Source: Sphingomonadales bacterium UBA658
GTDB lineage: Bacteria > Pseudomonadota > Alphaproteobacteria > Sphingomonadales > Sphingomonadaceae
Assembly (NCBI GenBank): GCA_002299195.1
Contig: DBOA01000189.1
Coordinates: 4,032-14,248 of the forward strand
Length of the DNA: 10,217 nucleotides
Direction of reading: 5' to 3'
In this document: positions 1 to 6,800 of the stretch, piece after piece
Layout: each line of letters begins with the position of its first letter
Numbering within the stretch: the first letter of the stretch is position 1
Made by a program: the position numbers and the translations under genes
Notes under the pieces: model-generated
Told to the model about the DNA's origin: nothing
The model's database searches: none
The model's input: only the letters and a program-made list of their open reading frames with translations

Positions 1-1010
1 AAACCGAAGCGCACGCCGTCATAGCGCGCAAGGTTCGATGACGCTTCAGCAGGGGCGATGATATAATAAGCAGGCAACGCATATTTTGTGTGCGGCAGCC
101 TGATGTCGACGATTTCCGCGCCGGCATCCTTCAGCCATGCGATGCCATTATCCCACATCTTGGCAATATCTTCATCGATACCATCAAGACGATATTCGCG
201 GGGGATGCCAATGCGCTTGCCCTTCAGATCGCTGTTCAAAGCTGCTTCCCATGCAGGGACAGGCAAATCGAGCGAGGTCGAATCCTTTGGATCAAAGCCG
301 GCCATGGCCTCCAACATGATCGCGCAATCGCGCACGTCACGTGCCATTGGGCCAGCTTGGTCAAGCGAACTGGCGAATGCCACAACGCCCCAGCGCGAGC
401 AGCGGCCATAGGTTGGCTTTATGCCGCTAATGCCGACAAATGCCGCTGGTTGGCGGATGGATCCACCGGTGTCGGTACCTGTCGCAGCAGGGCAAAGCCG
501 TGCAGCGATGGCAGAGGACGAACCGCCAGATGAACCACCCGGCGCAAGTGCCGCGTTGCCACCGTCATTGCGACGCCAAGGCGAAATAACATTACCGAAA
601 TAGCTGGTTTCGTTCGACGAACCCATGGCGAACTGGTCAAGGTTGAGCTTACCCAACATCCCTGCCCCAGCCTTCCAAAGATTGGCAGATACTGTCGACT
701 CATAAGTCGGCACGAAGCCTTCCAGCATATGGCTTGCGGCAGTCGTCTGCACGCCTTCGGTGCAGAACAAATCCTTCATGCCAATTGGCACACCGGCCAT
801 TTTCCCAAGTGGCTTGCCCGCCACGCGGTCGGCATCGACCGCTTGCGCAGCCGCAACGGCCATTTCAGGTGTTTCCACGATAAAGGCGTTCAGTGCCTTT
901 GCCGCAGCAACGCGCGTGTTCAGCGCTTCAGCAACCTCAACGGCTTTGAATTCGCCTTTGGCGACGCCATCACGAATGGCAGCTACGCCCAGTCTCGAAA
1001 AATCAGTCAT
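1..1010 (-). CDS. gatA: Glutamyl/aspartyl-tRNA(Gln/Asn) amidotransferase subunit A (partial, C-terminus beyond window)
   Basis: GatA is the glutaminase subunit of the cytoplasmic GatCAB complex. It releases ammonia from glutamine for amidation of misacylated Glu-tRNA(Gln) and/or Asp-tRNA(Asn). The first 336 residues are visible, about two thirds of the usual 480-500, and the frame runs open off the window start. The amidase-signature Ser-cisSer-Lys triad is intact by eye: Lys79 in GMKDLFCTEG, Ser160 in PGGSSGGSS and Ser184 in TDTGGSIRQPA. SNLARYDGVRFG near the edge is typical GatA. The ATG at 1008-1010 is chosen because AGGA stands 6 nt upstream and the protein then begins at the normal GatA N-terminus. 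It lies downstream of gatC on the same strand, separated by 103 bp that hold a palindromic repeat; gatB may follow beyond the window. Identification is very secure. Confidence 0.97.
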   Translation of the reverse strand, partial: MTDFSRLGVAAIRDGVAKGEFKAVEVAEALNTRVAAAKALNAFIVETPEMAVAAAQAVDADRVAGKPLGKMAGVPIGMKDLFCTEGVQTTAASHMLEGFVPTYESTVSANLWKAGAGMLGKLNLDQFAMGSSNETSYFGNVISPWRRNDGGNAALAPGGSSGGSSSAIAARLCPAATGTDTGGSIRQPAAFVGISGIKPTYGRCSRWGVVAFASSLDQAGPMARDVRDCAIMLEAMAGFDPKDSTSLDLPVPAWEAALNSDLKGKRIGIPREYRLDGIDEDIAKMWDNGIAWLKDAGAEIVDIRLPHTKYALPAYYIIAPAEASSNLARYDGVRFG

Positions 1011-1020
1011 ACCGAATCCT

Positions 1021-1091
1021 CGTCATGCTGAACTTGTTTCAGCAGAACAAAATGGCGTTGCGTTTTATCCTGAAACAAGTTCAGGATGACG
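1021..1091. repeat. REP-like palindromic repeat element between gatC and gatA
   Basis: Two 22-nt arms (1021-1042 and 1070-1091) are inverted copies of each other with 21 of 22 positions matching, around a 27-nt loop. The left arm begins CGTCATGCTGAACTTGTTTC; the right arm ends AAGTTCAGGATGACG. In the gatC-gatA transcript this would fold into a long stem-loop whose foot touches the gatA ribosome binding site. From memory, elements built on GTCATCCTGAACTTGTTTCA are dispersed in sphingomonad genomes; this was not checked. There is no T-run after the stem, so it does not look like a classic terminator. Confidence 0.8.
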
Positions 1092-1113
1092 AAAGGGAGA
1101 GTATAGCCCTGCA

Positions 1114-1401
1114 TCACTCAATCACCTTGGGCACGCCAAAGAAGCTGCCTTCCTTCGCTGGCGCATTGGCAAGCACCTTGTCGCGGACATCGCCATCGGT
1201 GACGACGTCGTCGCGCAGGCGCAGCTTATTGGAGATGACAGCCGTCATCGGCTCAACGCCAGTGACGTCGACCTCGCCCAATTGCTCCACCCAGGCAAGA
1301 ATGCCATTGAGTTCGCCGACCATCTTGTCAGCCTCTGCATCGCTAATCGCGATGCGCGAAAGCCGTGCGATTTTGTTCACGGTATCTTTATCTACAGACA
1401 T
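1114..1401 (-). CDS. gatC: Glutamyl/aspartyl-tRNA(Gln/Asn) amidotransferase subunit C
   Basis: GatC is the small subunit that wraps around GatA and stabilises the GatCAB tRNA amidotransferase. The 95-residue product has the usual family length and pattern: an N-terminal helix (VNKIARLSRIAISDAEADKM), then LNGILAWVEQLGEVDVTGVEPMT, and the C-terminal segment LRDDVVTDGDV...LANAPAKEGSFFGVPKVIE typical of GatC. The ATG at 1399-1401 gives MSVDKDTVNKIARLS. An in-frame start 12 codons upstream is less likely because the extra residues are not family-like. The Shine-Dalgarno signal is weak. It is first in a gatC-gatA order on the minus strand and divergent from the DUF3089 gene, so its promoter must lie in 1402-1528, where I find no convincing boxes. 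Confidence 0.95.
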   Translation of the reverse strand: MSVDKDTVNKIARLSRIAISDAEADKMVGELNGILAWVEQLGEVDVTGVEPMTAVISNKLRLRDDVVTDGDVRDKVLANAPAKEGSFFGVPKVIE

Positions 1402-1517
1402 AAGCCAGCCGCTAGCATTGCGCCTGCCCCGCTTCAACGGAAAAGCTTAATCTTTCAGGCTGCATTCAATTTTCCGATGCTATTTCCGTCCAATCGGCTA
1501 AATCGCATCAAAATTTC

Positions 1518-1521
1518 AGGA
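1518..1521 (+). promoter_or_regulatory. Ribosome binding site supporting a TTG start
   Basis: AGGA stands 7 nt upstream of the TTG at 1529-1531. No in-frame ATG occurs before residue 57, which would remove the membrane anchor and the first part of the domain, so this site decides the start of the DUF3089 gene. Confidence 0.7.
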
Positions 1522-1528
1522 CATAAAC

Positions 1529-2638
1529 TTGGCTCGTAAATTCATTTATATCGTTGCAGCGCTCATCGTCCTCGTCATTGCGGGCGGTTTCGTTATCCGC
1601 ATTTATGAGGCTGAGCTCACCGAACTGGCATTCGTGCCAACAGCAAAGTTCGAAAAACAGGCGGCGTTTGAACCGAACAAATATGCCAGCAACGATATGT
1701 GGTTCGCGCGGCCCGGCAAGACCGGGAATCCAGCCGACTGGTTGCCTGTGGGCGCAGCCAAGCGAGAAGTGCGTGGACCCGCCGCGATATTCTTCGTTCA
1801 TCCAACATCCTATATCGGCAGGGACCATTGGAATGCCCCGCTGGACGATGCGGAATCGCAGGATCGCGCCAGATTGTTCCTACGCGGCTTGGCCTCGCCA
1901 TTCGCCAGCACCGGCGAAATGTGGGCGCCCCGCTATCGTCAGGCGGCTATAGGATCGTTCCTGACTACGAAGCCCGAGGGTCAACAGGCGTTGGACGCCG
2001 CATACCAAGACGTTCTTTTGGCGTTCGATGAATTTGTAGCGAAGGTGCAAAAAGACCGGCCGATTATATTGGCTGGCCATAGCCAAGGCGCGCTGCACCT
2101 TACGCATCTGCTGAAGGATCGCGTTGCAGGCAAACCAATCGCCAAACGAATCGTCGCTGCTTATGTTGTTGGCTGGCCAATTTCAGTGGACAATGATGTC
2201 GCTGCGATGGGGCTGCCTGCATGCTCGGGTCCGGATCAAACGGGATGCATCATGGCGTGGCAGAGCTTTGCCGAGCCAGCCGAGTATGACCGCATATCAA
2301 AAGTCTACGACGCAACGATGGGTTTCAACAGCGAAAGCCGTAAAGGCACTGCGATGTTGTGCACCAATCCTTTGAACGGTGGCGCAGCAGCTGCGGCTGA
2401 CATGAAGGCCAATTCGGGCACGTTAAAACCAGATGCGTCGATGGAAACCGGCGAGCTGGTCGTCGGTGCCGTACCCGCACGATGCGACTCAAAGGGCTTT
2501 CTGTTGATCGGCGATCCGCCCGAAGTGGGTCCATATGTCCTGCCGGGCAACAATTACCATGTTTACGACTTCCCACTGTTTTGGGCGAATGTGCGGGCGG
2601 ATGCCACGTTGCGGCTACGGAAGTTTTTTCATAAATGA
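1529..2638 (+). CDS. Membrane-anchored DUF3089 family alpha/beta-hydrolase-like protein
   Basis: The 369-residue protein starts with ARKF and a hydrophobic segment at about residues 5-24 (IYIVAALIVLVIAGGFVI), which looks like an uncleaved N-terminal anchor with the rest in the periplasm. The body fits the DUF3089 family: FFVHPTSYIGRDHWN (88-101), a nucleophile elbow GHSQG with Ser185, and a C-terminal block LLIGDPP (325-331) and NNYHVYDFPLFW (341-352) that could carry the catalytic Asp and His. C232 and C240 are close enough to form a disulfide. The substrate is unknown; the fold suggests an esterase or lipase-like hydrolase. The start is TTG with AGGA 7 nt upstream. The stop overlaps the ruvX start by 4 bp (ATGA), so the two are probably translated together. 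The family assignment is fairly sure; the function is not. Confidence 0.88.
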   Translation: MARKFIYIVAALIVLVIAGGFVIRIYEAELTELAFVPTAKFEKQAAFEPNKYASNDMWFARPGKTGNPADWLPVGAAKREVRGPAAIFFVHPTSYIGRDHWNAPLDDAESQDRARLFLRGLASPFASTGEMWAPRYRQAAIGSFLTTKPEGQQALDAAYQDVLLAFDEFVAKVQKDRPIILAGHSQGALHLTHLLKDRVAGKPIAKRIVAAYVVGWPISVDNDVAAMGLPACSGPDQTGCIMAWQSFAEPAEYDRISKVYDATMGFNSESRKGTAMLCTNPLNGGAAAAADMKANSGTLKPDASMETGELVVGAVPARCDSKGFLLIGDPPEVGPYVLPGNNYHVYDFPLFWANVRADATLRLRKFFHK

Positions 2639-3096
2639 TTTTTGACGCCGTCGCCGATTTTCTGAAACAGCTGCCCGATGGCGGCGTGTTAATTGGGCTC
2701 GATATCGGCACCAAAACAATTGGCACGGCATTTTGCGACGCTGGCTGGACTTTCGCATCCCCCGCCGATCTGATCCGCAGAAGCAAGTTTTCCAAAGACA
2801 AGGCGTTACTCAGCGCCGCGATTGCGACCCGCCCCACGCGCGGTATCGTGATTGGCCTGCCGCTCAACATGGATGGCAGTGAAAGCCCCAGAAGCCAATC
2901 AAGCCGCGCTTTTGCGCGCAACATCGCGGACCTTAGCCTTCCAATTTTGTTGCGCGACGAACGCTGGTCGACCCAAGCCGTTGAGCGCGATATGATCGCC
3001 GCGGACATGAGCCGTGCAAAACGGGCCGAAAAAATCGACAGCGGCGCAGCGGCATTCATCCTGCAAGGCGCAATCGATGCGCTGACCATTGGGTGA
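2635..3096 (+). CDS. ruvX: RuvX/YqgF family putative pre-16S rRNA nuclease / Holliday junction resolvase-like protein
   Basis: YqgF/RuvX proteins have an RNase H-like fold. They are known for maturation of the 5' end of 16S rRNA and are also annotated as Holliday junction resolvase homologues. The 153-residue product is close to the usual family length (about 140-155). The acidic active-site residues are present in the expected motifs: Asp23 in GLDIGTKTIGTAF, Glu109 in RDERWST and Asp135 in KRAEKIDSGAAAFIL. The family motif GLPLNMDGSESPRS is at 74-87. It starts at the ATG that overlaps the stop of the DUF3089 gene, and is followed after 76 bp by pyrB. About 15 residues precede the first core strand, slightly more than in the shortest family members. 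Confidence 0.95.
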   Translation: MIFDAVADFLKQLPDGGVLIGLDIGTKTIGTAFCDAGWTFASPADLIRRSKFSKDKALLSAAIATRPTRGIVIGLPLNMDGSESPRSQSSRAFARNIADLSLPILLRDERWSTQAVERDMIAADMSRAKRAEKIDSGAAAFILQGAIDALTIG

Positions 3097-3157
3097 CGGT
3101 TTTTGCCCGGCCAAGACATAGCCGACAAAACGATTGAGTATTGCCCCCCTTCCCTTT

Positions 3158-3162
3158 AAGGG
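3158..3162 (+). promoter_or_regulatory. Ribosome binding site for pyrB
   Basis: AAGGG lies 10 nt before the ATG at 3173 and favours that start over the in-frame TTG at 3134, which has no comparable site. The AAGGG is also the right half of the short palindrome CCCTTTAAGGG (3152-3162), so it could be partly paired in the transcript. Confidence 0.5.
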
Positions 3163-3172
3163 CATCGCTTTA

Positions 3173-4168
3173 ATGACATGGACACAGCCTTTTGCAGCCG
3201 ACAGCTTTCCAAGCGGGTCGGGCGCTTTTCCGCACAAGCATTTGCTTGGTATCGCTGGACTTCAGAAATGGGAAATTCTCTACATCCTGAAAGAGGCTGA
3301 ACAATGGGTGGCCTTGAACCGCTCCGGCCCTGCAAAGCATGATGGCCGATTGTCGGGCCTTACGATTATCAATGCCTTTTTTGAAAATTCGACACGCACA
3401 TTGCTGTCGTTCGAAATTGCTGGAAAACGGCTTGGTGCAGATGTCGTGAATATGCACGCGGCGCAATCGAGCGTCAAAAAAGGCGAAACGCTCATCGACA
3501 CGGCAATGACGTTAAACGCCATGCGCGCCGATGCCATTGTCATCCGCCACGGCAGTTCCGGTGCGGTGCAGCTGATTTCAAGCAAAGTCGATTGCCCCGT
3601 CATCAATGCAGGCGACGGAAGCCACGAACATCCCACGCAGGCGCTGCTCGATTCGCTGACCATCATGCGCCGCAAAGGGCGCCTCGAAGGCCAAACCGTC
3701 GTCATCTGCGGCGATGTGCTGCACAGCCGCGTTGCGCGCTCAAACCTGTTCTGCCTCAAAACATTAGGCGCTGAAGTCCGCGTCGTTGCGCCACCTGCAT
3801 TGATGCCAAGCGGTATCGAGGCCTTTGGTGCGCAGACCTTCACCAATTTTGATGCCGCATTGGATGGCGCGGATGTCGTCATGATGCTGCGGCTTCAGAA
3901 TGAGCGCATGCAGGGGGATTTCATCCCCTCGCCCCGCGAATATTTCCATCTATATGGCCTTGATGAACGCCGGCTAGCATTGGCCAAGCCCGATGCGCTG
4001 GTCATGCACCCGGGTCCAATGAACCGCGGCGTAGAGATTGCGAGCAATGTCGCCGACCATGTTGAACGTTCCGCCATTACCGAACAGGTAGAAATGGGTG
4101 TCGCCGTTCGCATGGCGTGCCTCGATATACTCACCCGAAAAGCACGCGGTCAGGAGGGTTGGTCATGA
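3173..4168 (+). CDS. pyrB: Aspartate carbamoyltransferase catalytic subunit
   Basis: Aspartate transcarbamylase condenses carbamoyl phosphate and L-aspartate to carbamoyl aspartate, the committed step of pyrimidine synthesis, in the cytoplasm. The 331-residue product has all the signature motifs: the carbamoyl-phosphate site FFENSTRT (69-76), the mobile-loop region SSVKKGET with Ser99 and Lys103, RHGSSG (124-129), GDGSHEHPTQALLD (147-160) and the aspartate-domain motif HPGPMNRGVEI (279-289). The ATG at 3173 gives MTWTQPF; an upstream TTG at 3134 would add 13 non-family residues. The length, about 20 residues more than the E. coli catalytic chain, fits the class that lacks PyrI and often associates with a dihydroorotase-like protein. 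It overlaps the next gene by 4 bp (ATGA), so the two proteins are probably co-translated and form a complex. No pyrI or pyrR is seen. Confidence 0.97.
   Translation: MTWTQPFAADSFPSGSGAFPHKHLLGIAGLQKWEILYILKEAEQWVALNRSGPAKHDGRLSGLTIINAFFENSTRTLLSFEIAGKRLGADVVNMHAAQSSVKKGETLIDTAMTLNAMRADAIVIRHGSSGAVQLISSKVDCPVINAGDGSHEHPTQALLDSLTIMRRKGRLEGQTVVICGDVLHSRVARSNLFCLKTLGAEVRVVAPPALMPSGIEAFGAQTFTNFDAALDGADVVMMLRLQNERMQGDFIPSPREYFHLYGLDERRLALAKPDALVMHPGPMNRGVEIASNVADHVERSAITEQVEMGVAVRMACLDILTRKARGQEGWS
4152..4157 (+). promoter_or_regulatory. Strong ribosome binding site inside pyrB for the downstream gene
   Basis: A perfect AGGAGG lies 7 nt before the ATG at 4165, inside the last codons of pyrB. It fixes the start of the dihydroorotase-like gene and rules out the longer in-frame start at 4117. 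Confidence 0.85.
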
Positions 4169-5382
4169 CGGGAATCAGCATCCTGAACGGCCACGCCATT
4201 TTGCCCGGCGTAAACAAGGCCAAGCCACTGAATGTGCATATCGAAAATGGCAAAATTGCCTCGGTTGGCAAAACGACCCCGATAGCGAACCAGTTGGACG
4301 CCAGCGATCTCATCATCGCGCCGGGCATCATTGATCTGGGCGTGTTTAAGACCGACAAGCCCGCTTTCCGCTTTGGCGGCATCACGCGCGCCGCATTGAT
4401 GCCTGACCAGTCGCCTGTGCACGACGACCCCGCAACGGTGCGCTTTGCCGCGCTGAAAGGGAAACCCGACCTGTGGGTACACCCGCTCGCTGCAGCAACG
4501 CAGGGCCTAAACGGACTGCAAATGGCCGAAATCGCGCTGATGAAAGACGCGGGCGCAGTTGGCGTTGCCACAGGACGCAAATGGATTGCCGATAGCGGCA
4601 TATTGCTGCGCATCATGCGCTACTGCCATGCGCTCGACCTGCCCGTCTTTGTACATAGCGAAGATGCAGGCCTATCGGGAAACGCGGTTGCGACCGCCGG
4701 GGAAACGGCGACGTTGCTGGGTCTATCCAGCGCATCCCCCATCACCGAAGCACTTGCCATCGCCCGCGACCTATTGCTTGCGGAAGAAAGCGGCGCCCAT
4801 GTGCATTTCCGCCAAGTGACGACCGCGCGGGGGCTGGACCTTATTCGTGCAGCGAAGGCAAAGGGCTTGCGCATCACATGCGGCATCACGCCGGGGCACC
4901 TGTTCCTATCCGACAATGCCGTTTCTGATTTCCGGACATTCGCCCATCTGTCGCCGCCCTTGCGTTCGGAAAGCGACCGGCTGGCCTGTGTCGCCGCGGT
5001 TGCCGATGGCACGATTGACGTGATTGCATCGGGGCACGATCCGCGCGGGCCAGAGGACAAGCGCCTGCCCTATTCCGAAAGCGCGCCGGGCATGGCGGGG
5101 GCGGAAACGCTTCTCGCGCTGTCGCTCAACCTCGTGCGGGACAATGTGATTTCGACCGGGCGGTTGTTCGAACTGCTGGCATCAAATCCTGCGAAGATCT
5201 TGGGGCTGAATGCAGGCCAAATAGCAGAAGGATATGAGGCGGACCTCATCCTCGTCGACCCAGATGCGCCTTGGCAAGTCGATGGCGACCGCATGGCCGC
5301 ACTTGCGGGCAATACGCCATTTGACCGACTGCCGGTTCAGGGCCGCGTGCGCCATATGCTAAAGGGCGGCAAGGTCATTTAG
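4165..5382 (+). CDS. pyrC': Dihydroorotase-like protein, probably catalytically inactive (pseudo-DHOase)
   Basis: This 405-residue protein has the overall layout of a type I dihydroorotase (amidohydrolase superfamily), including the C-terminal SxNPAKILGL...GYEADLILVDPD region. Key residues are missing by eye. The HxH zinc motif after PGxxD is replaced by G59-V60-F61, the metal-bridging Asp position (SDDG) reads VATGRK, the second-metal His in HxxHxST is Gln217, and the catalytic Asp of TDHAP is Gly290 in SGHDP. His164 in VFVHSED remains. Such proteins are known from Pseudomonas, where a pseudo-DHOase is needed to assemble the PyrB dodecamer. The 4-bp overlap with pyrB and the strong AGGAGG fit equal synthesis of partners, so I infer a structural role. 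A functional PyrC would then be needed elsewhere. A real but divergent activity cannot be excluded. Confidence 0.9.
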   Translation: MTGISILNGHAILPGVNKAKPLNVHIENGKIASVGKTTPIANQLDASDLIIAPGIIDLGVFKTDKPAFRFGGITRAALMPDQSPVHDDPATVRFAALKGKPDLWVHPLAAATQGLNGLQMAEIALMKDAGAVGVATGRKWIADSGILLRIMRYCHALDLPVFVHSEDAGLSGNAVATAGETATLLGLSSASPITEALAIARDLLLAEESGAHVHFRQVTTARGLDLIRAAKAKGLRITCGITPGHLFLSDNAVSDFRTFAHLSPPLRSESDRLACVAAVADGTIDVIASGHDPRGPEDKRLPYSESAPGMAGAETLLALSLNLVRDNVISTGRLFELLASNPAKILGLNAGQIAEGYEADLILVDPDAPWQVDGDRMAALAGNTPFDRLPVQGRVRHMLKGGKVI

Positions 5383-5393
5383 ACCCGCCGCCC
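5364..5393. terminator. GC-rich hairpin at the end of two converging operons
   Basis: GGGCGGC (5364-5370) pairs with GCCGCCC (5387-5393), and inside it GGTC (5373-5376) pairs with GACC (5382-5385) around the loop ATTTA. That makes an 11-bp stem with one small internal loop. It spans the stop codon of the dihydroorotase-like gene and lies 24 bp from the stop of the convergent SPOR gene. It could serve both directions. A true T-run is absent (only TTT follows on the minus strand), so termination is a guess. Confidence 0.45.
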
Positions 5394-5416
5394 CTTAGCG
5401 ACTCTCATCTGTCAAT

Positions 5417-6769
5417 TTATCGTGCCGCGATCTTACGCCCCGCGGCATTCACCATGCGGATATTCTGGGGGCCACCATTCGTCCGCACGAAGCAATCGCC
5501 GCCTTGCGACTTGATCATCTTACAAGTTGCCCGTGCGCTTGATGCGTCCCCGAAACCCATTGCAGCCAGACGAACAAGCTTCTTGCCGTTGACCGTTATG
5601 GTTGAGCTATCGGAGGCAAAGCCGTTCAGTGCGCGGTAGCGTTTGGCATATTTGTTCCAAGCCGCTTGCGCACTGGCAACAGACGAGAACGCGCCCAGCT
5701 GAACCAAGTGGCTTCCGGCAGCCGCTGGCGTTGCTGCCTTCGGCGCATAGGACACGGAGAGCTTCACCGGCGCGGCCACAAACGACTTTGCCGGGACGTC
5801 TGACGCTTTGATAAGCGGCGCTTCGTAAACCGGCTGGCTCGGCGCAGCCTCGGCAGCCCTCATATAATTCTCAACAGCCGCAAAACCTGCACTGTCCGAC
5901 ACAGGTGCCGGACCCACCACAGCCAACTCCACTGCTGCTGCGGGTACAGACGAAACATCTACCAATTCTGGTGCAGCCGTTGGCGCGACATCAGCCTGCG
6001 CAAATCCAATGGCATTAATGCTGCTTAACGCGAGGCGCAGCGGCTGTCCTGTATCCGACATGTCAGGCTGAACCTTCAACAGACCTGCTGCGCGCGACGC
6101 ATAAGCACCGGGACGCGCAAGCTGCGCCCATTCGGCGATCCGTTCGTTGACACGCTCCTGCGCCATATCTTGCGAAGCCATGATCCGAGCATCGCGCCAG
6201 CGACCGTCAAGTGCATAGGCCAATGCCAGATTCTGCCGTATGCGCGATGTGGCAGTGTCGGTGCGCACGGCATCGGTCAGGATTTTGACGGCATCCGCCG
6301 AACGCCCCGCCAAAGCCAAAGTCAACGCATAGTCACTTAAGGGCAGAATGGATCGGTTCGAATCGATAAGCAAAACGGCCGATTCGGCGTTGCCCAAGGC
6401 GATACGCGCCAATGCGAGGCTGATAACGGTGCGTGAGTCGGCTTGGCCTAGCTCCATAACGTCCATCAACGTCCGCTCTGCTAAGGCAAAACGTCCCTTC
6501 GCCATGTACAAACGCGCCAGAAACCCACGATAATCGCGGTTTTGCATGTCGGCCTGAACCGCACGCTCTGCAAAGGCCAATGCCTTGTCGGAATTGCCTT
6601 TGGCCAGCGCGCGTTCGGCTTTCTTTGCCCAGGCAAATGCCTTTTGCGGCGATGCGATATTGACGGAAGCATTGACCGTGCTGCCCGCTCCGGCCGCTGA
6701 CGCAGTCATTGCCGGCACCACAACTAACGCGGCCGACAAGGCCAGCTTTATGAAAAAATGGCTACTCAT
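5417..6769 (-). CDS. Secreted TPR- and SPOR-domain protein (putative septal peptidoglycan-binding protein)
   Basis: The 450-residue protein begins with a clear Sec signal peptide (MSSHFFIKLALSAALVVVPA, then MTASA, with likely cleavage near residue 25). Residues about 42-220 are Ala/Leu-rich helical repeats of TPR type, for example AFAWAKKAERALAKGNSDKA, then LARLYMAKGRFALAERTL and LALAGRSADAVKILTDAV. A Pro/Ala/Val-rich linker covers about 255-350. Residues 353-430 form a SPOR domain (SHLVQLGAFSSVASAQAAW ... VNGKKLVRLAAMGFGDASSA ... GGDCFVRT), with C416 and C426. SPOR domains are known to bind denuded peptidoglycan at division sites, and TPRs bind proteins, so a periplasmic scaffold at the septum is likely. 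GAGGTGAT precedes the ATG. It is third in the ParA/RHH cluster, 31 bp after the RHH gene. Domain calls are solid; the role is inferred. Confidence 0.9.
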   Translation of the reverse strand: MSSHFFIKLALSAALVVVPAMTASAAGAGSTVNASVNIASPQKAFAWAKKAERALAKGNSDKALAFAERAVQADMQNRDYRGFLARLYMAKGRFALAERTLMDVMELGQADSRTVISLALARIALGNAESAVLLIDSNRSILPLSDYALTLALAGRSADAVKILTDAVRTDTATSRIRQNLALAYALDGRWRDARIMASQDMAQERVNERIAEWAQLARPGAYASRAAGLLKVQPDMSDTGQPLRLALSSINAIGFAQADVAPTAAPELVDVSSVPAAAVELAVVGPAPVSDSAGFAAVENYMRAAEAAPSQPVYEAPLIKASDVPAKSFVAAPVKLSVSYAPKAATPAAAGSHLVQLGAFSSVASAQAAWNKYAKRYRALNGFASDSSTITVNGKKLVRLAAMGFGDASSARATCKMIKSQGGDCFVRTNGGPQNIRMVNAAGRKIAAR

Positions 6770-6800
6770 GACATCACCTCAAAAAAGCTAAATATAGGCA

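Noticed and set aside
1025..1450. 141-codon plus-strand ORF beginning MLNLFQQNKMALRFILKQVQDDE
   Set aside because: Its start is the translated palindromic repeat and the remainder is the antisense of gatC; no ribosome binding site or family match.
1402..1528. Search for sigma-70 promoters in the divergent gatC/DUF3089 gap
   Set aside because: AT-rich patches exist, but no -35/-10 pair with acceptable spacing and match could be supported by eye.
2325..3128. 267-codon minus-strand ORF opposite the DUF3089 gene and ruvX
   Set aside because: It is antisense to two well-supported genes and shows no domain-like pattern.
3134..3172. TTG at 3134 as the pyrB start, adding 13 residues
   Set aside because: No Shine-Dalgarno precedes it, while AAGGG precedes the ATG at 3173, and the extra residues do not look like a PyrB N-terminus.
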